From Saprospiraceae bacterium (GTDB taxonomy: Bacteria > Bacteroidota > Bacteroidia > Chitinophagales > Saprospiraceae), in contig JAHDFB010000029.1 in NCBI GenBank assembly GCA_020628475.1, forward strand, positions 1 through 39,100: a DNA stretch of 39,100 nt, in the 5' to 3' direction. The notes under the pieces are model-generated. The model did no database searches, had not been told where the DNA came from, and was given only the letters and a program-made list of their open reading frames with translations. Shown in pieces: positions 16,269 through 25,010 of this stretch (positions are counted from its first letter, which is position 1; every line of letters begins with the position of its first letter). A program made the translations under genes and the position numbers.

Positions 16269-17885
16269 TCAATCAGATTGTACGACGATTCTTTTCGTGA
16301 TGGAACGGTTAGTTATAATATCATGCAGATTCAAAAAGTATATCCCTGATAGTAGTCCTTCCACTTCAAGGGTAGTCGATGCTTGTAGTCCTTTCTGTTG
16401 ATAATGAATCGTTCCGAATACATCTGTTAAGCGAATTGAATAGTTCTTTAATTCCGTAGTAATTTGAAGCTCTTTTTGAACCGGATTGGGAAGAATAGAA
16501 ATGTCATGTTGCAAGCTGTATTGATCTGTATTGGTACTCATGCAAGGAGCACAATGGCTTCCTCCGCAATCAATACCCTCTTCATCGCCATTCTGAATGT
16601 AATCTCTGCATGACCAAGTCGTTCTTATTTGGGTGGCTTCGGCCTCTAAATCTTCCTTGACGGCTAATTGATCCGCATCTAATCCAATAGGAATCAAATT
16701 CGTTGTCTCCAAGGAATCCATCAATAAATCATAAAACTCTTGAGACCCATCCTCTGAAAATTCAATCAATTTATACTGTTCTCCACGAATCGTGAAGCCG
16801 GATTGACCATTCTCATCAAATTCCGAATAATTGTAATCTCGAGTAGCTCCAGACGAAGAATCATCGAGTAGATGTTTAAAACTCAAACTATGATACACGC
16901 CTCCTGGCAATTCAGCTCCGACCATCTCTAGGAGCGTTGCATAAATATCCGTGATATGAATAAGAGCCGATTCTCTTTCTCCGGATCTGGAAACCCCGGC
17001 TCCAGATACAATCATGGGTACACGTATTCCTCCTTGATATAAAGTAGCCTTACCATGTCCATCGGGATAATCTTGTAAGACGGTATTCGGAGAACCATTA
17101 TCTCCAATAAATATAATCAGCGTATTTTCTAGTTCTTCTTCTGACAAACTATTAAGTAGACGACCTATTTCATGATCCATCGCTTCGATGGATGCCACAT
17201 ATTTTTGTCGATTGTTATTGACATTATTAATCGTATACAAGCTGTCGGGTGGTATATGAAATGGAGCATGTGGAGCGACGTGAGCTAGCCATAAAAACCA
17301 TGGCTGGTCTTGTTCATTCACCCATTCTATGGCAGCATCCGTAAAAGCAGTAGTCACATAACTATTTTCGATTTCTGTTTCTCCATCTTCAGTCCGCATC
17401 CAAGTATAATAATCTTCTACAGAGGATGACAATACACCCATATAATGATCCACCCCATGTTCCATCGGATGTAGAGGGTCTGCTGGTTGCGAGATGTGCC
17501 ATTTGCCGATTACGGCATCAGCATATGCTCCATTGGTTTGATTTTCTATGGCCTTGAAGATAGATATATGATCGGTACTCAAATGACCAGGTGTTCCCAA
17601 AACACCTGTCTTAATCCCAAATTTACCACTCATGATCGTCGATCTGGAAGGCGTGCATTTCGGTGTTGAAAATACATTTTCGAATAGAATGCCCTCTTCT
17701 GCCAAGGCATCTAAAAATGGTGTTGTTGGTAATAAATCCGGTTCATGATATCCATTTGAATAATCAACACCTAAATCATCGGCAATAATGAATAATATAT
17801 TGGGGGATTGCCCATAGATTCTTGTACAAAAGCTTAAGAAAAGAACTATGCTGATCGCCCAAGATGTGTATTTGTTATTTGTCAT
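16269..17885 (-). CDS. Secreted type I sulfatase with C-terminal T9SS sorting domain
   Basis: The 538-residue product has a signal peptide (ending IYGQ). The sulfatase/alkaline-phosphatase-fold catalytic domain begins NILFIIADDLG (metal ligands D36-D37). The active-site signature CTPSRSTIMSG has C77 as the residue to be converted to formylglycine; HVAPHAPFHIPP and FIGDNGSP supply further metal ligands. Type I sulfatases hydrolyse sulfate esters, usually of polysaccharides or aryl compounds; the substrate cannot be read from sequence. A Cys-rich segment CRDYIQNGDEEGIDCGG...CAPC (about 424-446), seen in other Bacteroidota secreted proteins, links to a T9SS type A sorting domain (SILPNPVQKELQ to SITKRIVVQ). 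The product should be exported and cleaved at the cell surface. No sulfatase-maturating enzyme is in the window. It is the last gene of a three-gene operon. Confidence 0.92.
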   Translation of the reverse strand: MTNNKYTSWAISIVLFLSFCTRIYGQSPNILFIIADDLGVDYSNGYHEPDLLPTTPFLDALAEEGILFENVFSTPKCTPSRSTIMSGKFGIKTGVLGTPGHLSTDHISIFKAIENQTNGAYADAVIGKWHISQPADPLHPMEHGVDHYMGVLSSSVEDYYTWMRTEDGETEIENSYVTTAFTDAAIEWVNEQDQPWFLWLAHVAPHAPFHIPPDSLYTINNVNNNRQKYVASIEAMDHEIGRLLNSLSEEELENTLIIFIGDNGSPNTVLQDYPDGHGKATLYQGGIRVPMIVSGAGVSRSGERESALIHITDIYATLLEMVGAELPGGVYHSLSFKHLLDDSSSGATRDYNYSEFDENGQSGFTIRGEQYKLIEFSEDGSQEFYDLLMDSLETTNLIPIGLDADQLAVKEDLEAEATQIRTTWSCRDYIQNGDEEGIDCGGSHCAPCMSTNTDQYSLQHDISILPNPVQKELQITTELKNYSIRLTDVFGTIHYQQKGLQASTTLEVEGLLSGIYFLNLHDIITNRSITKRIVVQSD

Positions 17886-17900
17886 TCCTAGCGTTCATGT

Positions 17901-18371
17901 TTAAAAATGGATGGTTTGATGTTGATGATCAAGAAGGTACGAACGAACAGCGTTCTTTCTTCGTATGATGATTCTATTTTCAAATCTTCGATCAAAGGAA
18001 ATAAAACAATCATTTTGTATCAACATATTTTGATCTTCCAAGACTTCCACATGAGCGATCATCTTCACTATAAAAGTATTTCGATTACTCTTCGAACTGA
18101 CTAATTCAAATTCAATATTCTCCTGATCTAAGGTGAATTTTTGATGTGCATTGATGTATTGTGAGATACAATAAGCCCGTGCACTTTTATAATTGGGACA
18201 TGCATCTGTTAGATCAAAATGATTCAAAACATCGCTTTCTATTTGAAATTCTAATAGAATGTGCTCTGATTCAATCTGATAAGAAAAAGTAGCCACATGT
18301 CCTCCGTGGAATACCGTATTATGATAATGAGAAAACATCATCAAGCATGAAATGATAATAGCTTTTATCAT
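17901..18371 (-). CDS. DUF6702-like secreted protein of unknown function
   Basis: The 156-residue product has an N-terminal hydrophobic segment, followed by a His-rich stretch (FSHYHNTVFHGGHV) and an alternating-strand pattern. Its second half, with ISQYINAHQKFTL, a run of strands, LIQNDCFISFDRRFENRIII and a closing SYLLDHQHQTIHF, resembles the DUF6702 family of small exported Bacteroidota proteins. I make this call by eye and at moderate confidence. Its start overlaps the stop of the YHYH gene by 4 bp (ATGA), and the sulfatase starts 15 bp after its stop, so the three are one operon. The His-rich segment near the N-terminus may be part of the mature protein or of an odd signal peptide. Confidence 0.6.
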   Translation of the reverse strand: MIKAIIISCLMMFSHYHNTVFHGGHVATFSYQIESEHILLEFQIESDVLNHFDLTDACPNYKSARAYCISQYINAHQKFTLDQENIEFELVSSKSNRNTFIVKMIAHVEVLEDQNMLIQNDCFISFDRRFENRIIIRRKNAVRSYLLDHQHQTIHF

Positions 18372-19558
18372 TGAATCATGATTTTTTTCGTGACTTGCGT
18401 ATCTCCCCAGCTTACTTGTATATAATAACTACCCAATGGAAAAGAAGAGACATCGATGAACTCCACATACTTTTCACTGAGGAAGTGCATCTTGCCTTGT
18501 GCATCATACAAAGAAACGCGTATAGGATCTATTGATTGTTTAACTGCTTCCAATCCAGCTATATGAACCTCCGAGCTTGCTGGATTAGGACTAATGCTTA
18601 AGTTTATCTCCTTCATTGCCTCCCATATTCCTACGATTTCCTCCGTACAATCCATCTCCGCTTCAGAATCTGGGCAATTCGGTCCGATTCTAAATGTATT
18701 ATCTATTACCGTACCATAAAAACAACGTGGAATGTATGGCCAATTGTCTGTCATAACATAATAGTAACTGCCTTCAGGAAAATCGGGTGTGACACCAAAG
18801 CGTCCATTGCATGCATCCAATGGTCCATTTGATTGTGTAAATTCATAATCCTCAACGTACAATCCATCATAGGGTCCATCTGGAGCGGTAATGCCATCTC
18901 CTGGACGATTACCTGATTTGAGGGAATAACCTGAACTGAAGGCTTCAATTCCGCTATTGGGATTAGTGGCATCCTCATAGGCATATTTATAGTAAATAGG
19001 AAAACCATCCGCCGCATAGCCAACGATTGGAGAATGTTCCGAACCATCTATTCCTAATGAATCCAAAAAGTAGCTATAAGGAATTCCATGATAGTGGTAT
19101 TGTCCACCGCTATTAGAATGCGAATTATTAAAATCCATATTAAACAGCACTAGTGCTTCCACATTCCAATCTCTATTTTCTTCCTGTGTATTCGGATTGA
19201 CAAACCATCGAGCACCGTAAGGTGCCATTCGAATACCATTCGTTCCGACACCAAATTCAATATACGGCGAACATCCTCCCATAAAATCACCTCCATCATA
19301 AATGGATGTATAGCTGTCCGCTTTTTGCGGAAAGGCACACATATGAAAGGTCAATTCTTGCGCATCAACTGGATTATTACTTGGCCAGGTACCATAAGAA
19401 TGATTGGGTAAATTATTGGTATAAATGGTTTGGACCTTCGCATCAGCTTCAATGCATACAGCATTGGTTGAATCATTAGCAAAAACAACCGCTTCGTCAC
19501 ATTGTGCAGATATTTGATACGAAGCAAGGACGAACAAAAAGAGTAAGGTTTTCTTCAT
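18368..19558 (-). CDS. YHYH-domain secreted protein with T9SS sorting domain
   Basis: The 396-residue product starts with a signal peptide (MKKTLLFLFVLASYQISAQ). It contains a YHYH domain: QYHYHGIPYSYF at about 151-162, followed by HSPIVGYAADGFPIYYKY and a further conserved block DGPYDGLYVEDYEFTQ...DACNGRFGVTPDFP. YHYH proteins occur widely in marine and soil bacteria and have no established function. The domain ends near residue 285. A T9SS type A sorting domain (LSISPNPASSEVHIAGL to TQVTKKIMIQ) follows, so the protein is likely on the surface. It is the first gene of the operon with the DUF6702-like protein and the sulfatase. The His-rich domain suggests metal binding, but this is inference. 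Confidence 0.9.
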   Translation of the reverse strand: MKKTLLFLFVLASYQISAQCDEAVVFANDSTNAVCIEADAKVQTIYTNNLPNHSYGTWPSNNPVDAQELTFHMCAFPQKADSYTSIYDGGDFMGGCSPYIEFGVGTNGIRMAPYGARWFVNPNTQEENRDWNVEALVLFNMDFNNSHSNSGGQYHYHGIPYSYFLDSLGIDGSEHSPIVGYAADGFPIYYKYAYEDATNPNSGIEAFSSGYSLKSGNRPGDGITAPDGPYDGLYVEDYEFTQSNGPLDACNGRFGVTPDFPEGSYYYVMTDNWPYIPRCFYGTVIDNTFRIGPNCPDSEAEMDCTEEIVGIWEAMKEINLSISPNPASSEVHIAGLEAVKQSIDPIRVSLYDAQGKMHFLSEKYVEFIDVSSFPLGSYYIQVSWGDTQVTKKIMIQ

Positions 19559-19594
19559 ACAAAAGAATTCTTTGAATATTCACATCATTAGACT

Positions 19595-19602
19595 CGAAAA
19601 TA
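19595..19602 (-). promoter_or_regulatory. -7-like box for the YHYH operon
   Basis: On the minus strand this reads TAttTTCG, one mismatch from TAnnTTTG, 36 bp before the YHYH start. No -33 box is convincing. Confidence 0.3.
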
Positions 19603-19857
19603 GTCATAAGGTTTAAAGCCTAGGCATTCATATGAAGGTTTTTGTCTTGTGGGAAGGCCAAAAGTTTCATTTTCCTAATTATTGTTCCTCTGTTGATATC
19701 TGTAAAACATACTATTAACCCCTTTATTCTTCTACACAAATCCCTCAGCTATCAATTACTAGGATCGTTTGAATTATGTGTAGTCAACTAGTTATGAATG
19801 GTTTCATTAATTCGGTTGAATCTCAAAGCTCATAGAATCCTATAAACTTTGATTATT
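19603..19857. other. Spacer upstream of the YHYH operon, nothing recognised
   Basis: About 250 bp of ordinary AT-rich sequence with no plausible gene, strong hairpin or repeat. It separates the YHYH operon promoter from the GC-rich structured element next to the aldehyde dehydrogenase terminator. Confidence 0.5.
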
Positions 19858-19970
19858 CTGCGATAGGGATACGAGGTGATTCTTCGCAGAAGAATGCCCG
19901 AAGGGCGGAGCGGTTAGTGAACCACCGGCATAGCCCGACCCGAAACAGCGTGGAGGGAATCGCCCCAAAT
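19858..19970. repeat. GC-rich structured intergenic element, copy B
   Basis: Between the ALDH terminator and the YHYH promoter lies a GC-rich block of consecutive hairpins: ATTCTTC-gca-GAAGAAT (19879-19895), GCCC-gaa-GGGC (19896-19906) and GGTT-agtg-AACC (19912-19923). It continues AGCCCGACCCG and ends CGCCCCAAAT. Read on the minus strand it begins ATTTGGGGCG and then TGTTTCGGGTCGGGCT. This resembles the opening of copy A at 13724 and, from memory, a common Bacteroidota intergenic repeat. It lies just downstream of an intrinsic terminator. A short open frame on the minus strand crosses it but looks spurious. Confidence 0.6.
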
Positions 19971-20004
19971 AAAAAAGGGGTGATATATCATGTATCAACC
20001 CCTT
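19971..20004 (-). terminator. Intrinsic terminator of the aldehyde dehydrogenase gene
   Basis: On the minus strand AAGGGGTTGAT pairs with ATCACCCCTT (one bulged base). A run of six Ts and then ATTT follows, giving a standard terminator about 22 bp after the ALDH stop. The T-run leads directly into structured element B. Confidence 0.75.
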
Positions 20005-20026
20005 CTTAAGCTTTATAAATCTATTT

Positions 20027-21559
20027 CTACAGATCAAACTTGATTCCTTGAGCTAAAGGAACATTCTCACTATAGTTGATAGTATTTGTCTGTCTTCTCA
20101 TATAGGCTTTCCAAGCATCGGAACCAGATTCACGACCTCCTCCGGTCTCTTTTTCTCCTCCAAATGCTCCTCCGATTTCCGCACCTGAAGTTCCGATATT
20201 TACATTGGCAATACCACAATCTGATCCAGCAGCAGAAAGGAATTTCTCAGCCTCTCGCAAGCTATCTGTCATTATCGCTGATGATAATCCTTGTGGAACG
20301 CCATTCTGTAAAGCGATCGCTTCCTCCAAATCATCATATTTCATGATATATAATATTGGCGCAAAGGTTTCGTGCTGAACGATCTTCATATCATTTGACG
20401 CTTCGGCAATGCAAGGTTTAACATAACATCCGCTTTCGTAACCCGATCCTTCCAGAACACCACCTTCTACGATGAAATTAGCGCCCTCACTCTTCGCAGC
20501 ATCGATCGCCTTCAAGTACATATCTACCGCATCTTTATCAATGAGTGGTCCCATATGATTTTCACTATCCAAAGGATCTCCAATCTTGATTTGAGCATAT
20601 GCCTTCGTCAATACTTCTTTCACTTGGTCGTAAATACTCGAATGAACGATCAATCGACGTGTTGTCGTACATCGTTGTCCGGCTGTACCCACCGCACCAA
20701 ATACCGCACCCGTCAAAACGATTTTCATATCCGCGTTTGGTGTAATTATGATCGCGTTATTTCCTCCTAGCTCTAATAATGATTTACCCAATCTAGAAGC
20801 CACTTCTGCTGCCACGATTTTACCCATTCTCGTACTTCCTGTAGCTGAAATCAATGGCAATCGAGTGTCTTTTGACATATACTCTCCCACCTTGTAATCA
20901 CCATTTACCAAACAAGAAACGCCTTCAGGTACAGTGTTTTTCTTTAGTATATCTTGGAATATTTGCTGACAAGCCACACCACACATTGGTGCTTTCTCAC
21001 TTGGTTTCCAAATACAAACATCTCCACATATCAATGCAATCATCGAGTTCCAAGACCAAACTGCCACCGGGAAATTAAAAGCGGAAATAATTCCAACGAT
21101 TCCCATTGGATGCCATTGTTCGTACATACGGTGTGATGCTCTCTCAGAGTGCATCGACAATCCATACAATTGTCGAGATAATCCAACAGCAAAATCACAG
21201 ATATCAATCATTTCCTGAACTTCACCCCACCCTTCTTGAAGGCTCTTACCCATCTCATAGGATACTAATCGACCCAAAGCATCTTTTTTCTCGCGAAGTG
21301 CTTCACCGTATTGACGTACGATTTCTCCACGCTGAGGTGCTGGCATGGATCTCCATGTTTTGAAAGCCTCTTGAGCTTTTTCCACAACTGATTCGTATTC
21401 TTCTTGGGTTGTCGTACTTACCTTTCCGATAAGACTTCCATCTACGGGGCTGTATGAGCTGATATAATTTCCAGAATTGGATGAATGTATACCTGTCCAA
21501 GTACCATCATTTTCACCACTAAGATTTAGTTCCTTAAGGAAGCTTGTATTGTTCGCCAT
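20027..21559 (-). CDS. ALDH7-type aldehyde dehydrogenase (aminoadipate-semialdehyde dehydrogenase-like)
   Basis: The 510-residue product is a full-length NAD(P)-dependent aldehyde dehydrogenase. The catalytic Cys297 lies in GTAGQRCTTTRR and the general base Glu263 in LLELGGNNAI, with the 34-residue spacing normal for the fold. The NAD-binding part has FNFPVAVWSWN, WKPSEKAP and ATGSTRMG. The GGNN and GQRCTTTRR wording are those of the ALDH7A1/antiquitin branch, which oxidises alpha-aminoadipate semialdehyde in lysine breakdown. That substrate is inferred by family; betaine aldehyde is also oxidised by animal members. No other lysine-catabolic gene is nearby. The gene is monocistronic, with a -7 box upstream and a terminator downstream. 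Confidence 0.93.
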   Translation of the reverse strand: MANNTSFLKELNLSGENDGTWTGIHSSNSGNYISSYSPVDGSLIGKVSTTTQEEYESVVEKAQEAFKTWRSMPAPQRGEIVRQYGEALREKKDALGRLVSYEMGKSLQEGWGEVQEMIDICDFAVGLSRQLYGLSMHSERASHRMYEQWHPMGIVGIISAFNFPVAVWSWNSMIALICGDVCIWKPSEKAPMCGVACQQIFQDILKKNTVPEGVSCLVNGDYKVGEYMSKDTRLPLISATGSTRMGKIVAAEVASRLGKSLLELGGNNAIIITPNADMKIVLTGAVFGAVGTAGQRCTTTRRLIVHSSIYDQVKEVLTKAYAQIKIGDPLDSENHMGPLIDKDAVDMYLKAIDAAKSEGANFIVEGGVLEGSGYESGCYVKPCIAEASNDMKIVQHETFAPILYIMKYDDLEEAIALQNGVPQGLSSAIMTDSLREAEKFLSAAGSDCGIANVNIGTSGAEIGGAFGGEKETGGGRESGSDAWKAYMRRQTNTINYSENVPLAQGIKFDL

Positions 21560-21581
21560 TGTTAATGTTTAAAATTTTGCG

Positions 21582-21589
21582 CAAAAGTA
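21582..21589 (-). promoter_or_regulatory. -7 promoter box for the ALDH gene
   Basis: On the minus strand this is TActTTTG followed by CGC, a perfect match 22 bp before the ATG. No clear -33 box. Confidence 0.5.
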
Positions 21590-21728
21590 AGTGATAAGCT
21601 AAAGATATAAAGACATAATTCATGGCTAATTTCGAGAAAAATCAAAATTGTCCCGAACTTACATCGAACATAATTAGCATCTAGTCGACCAAATATTCTT
21701 TGTTAACTTAAATTTTATTCGAATTGTT

Positions 21729-21736
21729 TATTTTCG
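21729..21736 (+). promoter_or_regulatory. -7-like box for the Tricorn-type protease gene
   Basis: TAttTTCG (one mismatch) at 21729-21736 would start transcription near 21743. That makes the in-frame codon at 21724 unusable and supports ATG 21754. Confidence 0.4.
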
Positions 21737-21753
21737 ACGCAAAATCAATCAAA

Positions 21754-24700
21754 ATGACCAAATATCTCATTCTATTCTTCAGTATAATGATCACTCCTCT
21801 ATGGAGTCAAGCCGATACCGAATGGTTACGTTATTCAGCGATATCACCGGATGGACAGCATATTGCCTTTAGTTACAAGGGGGATATCTATACGGTCCCA
21901 AGTCAAGGAGGTGTCGCCACGGCCATTAGTTATCATGCCGAGCATGATTATATGCCGGTGTGGAGTCACGATAATAAACAGATCGCCTTTGCCTCTAATC
22001 GACATGGCAATATGGATGTATTTGTAGTATCGAGTAAAGGTGGTGAGGCTAAACGACTTAGTTTTCATACGGCTAATCAATACCCGAATTGTTTTAGTCG
22101 AGATAATCAATCGGTTATTTTCACGGGACTGATGATTGATGATGCCAATCATCGACAATATCCTCACCGATCTCAACATGAAGTATACACTGTTTCTGTG
22201 GATGGTGGTCGAGTGCAACAGTTGTGGACGATTCCAGGTGATGATATCAAAATTAGTAAAGATGGAAATCATTATATCTATCATGATAAGCCGGGTGGTG
22301 AAAATGAATTCCGAAAACATCATACCTCTTCGGTAGCCAGAGATTTATGGCATTATAATAAAAGCAATAATACACACGAGAAATTAACCAATTTCAACGG
22401 AGAAGATAGAAACCCGGTGTTCAGTCCTGATGAAAAACACCTCTACTATTTATCTGAAAAAAGTGGTTCTTTCAACGTACACAAGCGTATGCTGGATGCG
22501 GGTGTAGGCAGTGAACAAATAACGACTTTTGATAAGCATCCTGTACGATTTTTAAGCATATCAGATGATGGAACCCTTTGTTTTGGTTACCACGGGGCTA
22601 TCTATACCATGAAAGAAAATGAATCTCCTCAAAAGCTGTCGATTCTGATCAACACTGGCTTAAAAAATAACAATACAGAAATCGTGCGAGTTGGTGGCAA
22701 TGCGGAAGAGTTTGATATCTCACCAGATGGTAAAGAAGTTGTTTATACAGTTCGAGGTGAAGTATTTGTTTCAGGTGTGGAAAATGGCATGACCAAACGA
22801 ATCACTCATACTCCAGAGCAGGAAGCATTTGTCAGTTTTTCAGCTGATGGAAAATCCATTTTATATGCCAGTGAGCGTCATTCTCGATGGAGTATTTATG
22901 CAACCAAACGAAAAAGAGAAGAAGAACCTTATTTTTTCGCTTCAACCATTTTAGAAGAAGAAATGATTCTGGGAGGAGACGGTGAATATTATCAGCCTGC
23001 TTACTCACCGGATGGTAAGGAAATCGCTTATATCAAAAATCGACGCCAACTTGAAGTCTATAATATAGCCACAAAATCGACGCGTATTTTATTAACGCCA
23101 GAAGATCTCTTCTATATGGGAGATGGCGATCAATACTTTGAATGGAGTCCTGATAGCAAATGGATACTGGCTGAGTGGTCTCCTGTCCTACACAATGGTG
23201 AAATTTTATTATTAGCAGCCGATGGTAGCAAGCGCTTAAATCTCACCGAAAGCGGATATTATGATGCACGGCCGATCTGGGCAAATGAGGGAAAACAAAT
23301 GCTTTGGTTCTCTGATCGAGATGGTTTACGTTCTTATGCGAAGAGCGGAATGACCGAACGAGATGTCTACAGCTTGTTCTTTACTCAAGAAGGATATGAC
23401 ATCTTCAATATGTCCGAAGAAGATTATAAACTTTGGAAAGAATTGGAAAAGAAGCGTAAAAAAGAAGAAGACGAAAAGAAGAAAAAAGAAGCGGAAAACG
23501 ACAAAAAGAAAAAGAAGAAAAAAGAAGACAAAGAGGCTGACAAGAAAGAGGAAGTAAAGGCCTTAGAATTTGATTTTGATGGATTGGAAGATCGAAAAAA
23601 ACGATTAACCATTCACTCTTCCAAATTGAATGACGCTGTACTTTCAAATGATGGAGAGCATCTATATTATCTAACACGATTTGAAAAAGGTGTCAATCTT
23701 TGGAGTACCAATCTACGGACTAAAGAAACCAAGATGGTTTTGAATCTAGGCGCTCGTTTTGCTTCTTTAAAGTGGAATAAAAAGGAAGACAAGTTATTCC
23801 TTTTATCGAATGGTAGCATTTCTAAAATTGATCCTAAATCGATGAAAAAGGAAGCCATCAAAATGAATGGTGAACTGAGTATTGATTTAGCGGCTGAGCG
23901 TGCGCATGTGTTTGATCATGTATGGAATCGAACCGGAGAAATGTTCTATACACCAGATATGCATGGCGTCGATTGGAAGGAAATGCGCATGGAATACGAA
24001 CCAAAACTGGCCTCCATCTCTAATGATTTCGAACTGACGGAGATCTTATCCGAAATGATCGGAGAATTGAATGTATCGCATGCCGGTGCTCGATACAGGC
24101 ACTCCGTAAAAAATGCGGATCGAACCGCTTCGCTTGGTATCTTCCCTGATTACAGCTATACTGGTGATGGAATCAGAATTGCTGAAGTTATGAAAGGCGG
24201 GCCTCTCGATAAAAAAGCACTGGGCATACAAGCTGGTATGATTATCGAAGAAATTGATGGTACCGCATTGACCCCAGACGTGAATTACTTCCGACTATTA
24301 AATCGGAAAGCTGGTCAATTTACTTCTATTAAAATAAAGGATCAGGCAGGAAATACTAGTTACAAAACTGTCAAACCAATTGATGCTCGGGCAGAGTATA
24401 TGTTATTATATAAGCGATGGGTTAAGAAAAATCAAGAAGAGGTTGAACGTCTTAGTAATGGCACCTTGGCTTATGTTCATGTTCCGGGAATGTCAGATGG
24501 ACCGTATCGAACTGTATTTGAAGATGTCATGGGCAAATATATAGATGCTAAGGCCTTGATCCTTGACACGCGATTTAATGGTGGCGGTGACTTAGTCTCT
24601 GATTTATCCATGTTTTTGACTGGTGAGAAATATTTGGACTACGCTATCGAAAGTCGATCGGTGGGCTATGAACCAACTTTTAGATGGACGAAACCCTCTA

Positions 24701-25008
24701 TAGCCATGGTCAATGAAAACAACTATAGCGACGGTCATTGTTTTGCCTTTGCCTACAAGGAGTTAAATATTGGTAAAATGCTTGGTATGCCCGTACCTGG
24801 AACCTGTAGTTTTGCGGGTTGGGAAATGCAACAGAACGGAACGATTGTTTACGGTGCGGTGCCAGTCAGTGCTCGTGACATGGATGGGAAATGGATGGAA
24901 AATTATCAAACAGAACCGGATATTCTAATTAAAAATGATCCAAATATTATAGTCAACGGAAAAGATCAACAATTGGAAAGGGCTATTGAAGAATTAATGA
25001 AACTCTAG
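21754..25008 (+). CDS. Tricorn-type S41 family protease
   Basis: The 1084-residue product has a signal peptide (ending PLWSQ) and two beta-propeller regions. TolB/WD40-like repeats are spread over about 20-560, with the pattern SPDGKxIAY. A Lys/Glu-rich stretch (about 563-603) separates them from a second propeller (about 605-735), a core domain, a PDZ domain (about 795-880, GIRIAEVMKGGPLDKK) and an S41 catalytic domain. Tricorn's catalytic residues all have counterparts at matching spacing: S775-H776 (NVSHAG), S992-D993 (NYSDG), E1049. Tricorn proteases chew oligopeptides, in archaea downstream of the proteasome. Bacteroidota homologues are exported and may process peptides in the periplasm. 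ATG 21754 is chosen over 21724 because of the signal peptide and promoter. Convergent with the GGT gene, 2 bp between stops. Confidence 0.93.
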   Translation: MTKYLILFFSIMITPLWSQADTEWLRYSAISPDGQHIAFSYKGDIYTVPSQGGVATAISYHAEHDYMPVWSHDNKQIAFASNRHGNMDVFVVSSKGGEAKRLSFHTANQYPNCFSRDNQSVIFTGLMIDDANHRQYPHRSQHEVYTVSVDGGRVQQLWTIPGDDIKISKDGNHYIYHDKPGGENEFRKHHTSSVARDLWHYNKSNNTHEKLTNFNGEDRNPVFSPDEKHLYYLSEKSGSFNVHKRMLDAGVGSEQITTFDKHPVRFLSISDDGTLCFGYHGAIYTMKENESPQKLSILINTGLKNNNTEIVRVGGNAEEFDISPDGKEVVYTVRGEVFVSGVENGMTKRITHTPEQEAFVSFSADGKSILYASERHSRWSIYATKRKREEEPYFFASTILEEEMILGGDGEYYQPAYSPDGKEIAYIKNRRQLEVYNIATKSTRILLTPEDLFYMGDGDQYFEWSPDSKWILAEWSPVLHNGEILLLAADGSKRLNLTESGYYDARPIWANEGKQMLWFSDRDGLRSYAKSGMTERDVYSLFFTQEGYDIFNMSEEDYKLWKELEKKRKKEEDEKKKKEAENDKKKKKKKEDKEADKKEEVKALEFDFDGLEDRKKRLTIHSSKLNDAVLSNDGEHLYYLTRFEKGVNLWSTNLRTKETKMVLNLGARFASLKWNKKEDKLFLLSNGSISKIDPKSMKKEAIKMNGELSIDLAAERAHVFDHVWNRTGEMFYTPDMHGVDWKEMRMEYEPKLASISNDFELTEILSEMIGELNVSHAGARYRHSVKNADRTASLGIFPDYSYTGDGIRIAEVMKGGPLDKKALGIQAGMIIEEIDGTALTPDVNYFRLLNRKAGQFTSIKIKDQAGNTSYKTVKPIDARAEYMLLYKRWVKKNQEEVERLSNGTLAYVHVPGMSDGPYRTVFEDVMGKYIDAKALILDTRFNGGGDLVSDLSMFLTGEKYLDYAIESRSVGYEPTFRWTKPSIAMVNENNYSDGHCFAFAYKELNIGKMLGMPVPGTCSFAGWEMQQNGTIVYGAVPVSARDMDGKWMENYQTEPDILIKNDPNIIVNGKDQQLERAIEELMKL

Positions 25009-25010
25009 TT

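Noticed and set aside
19840-20037. 65-codon open frame on the minus strand over structured element B.
   Set aside because: It reads through the terminator hairpin and GC-rich hairpins; composition and context indicate non-coding sequence.
23405-23677. 90-codon antisense frame rich in Ser/Phe within the Tricorn gene.
   Set aside because: It is the complement of the Lys/Glu-rich hinge, so the long open frame follows from base composition.
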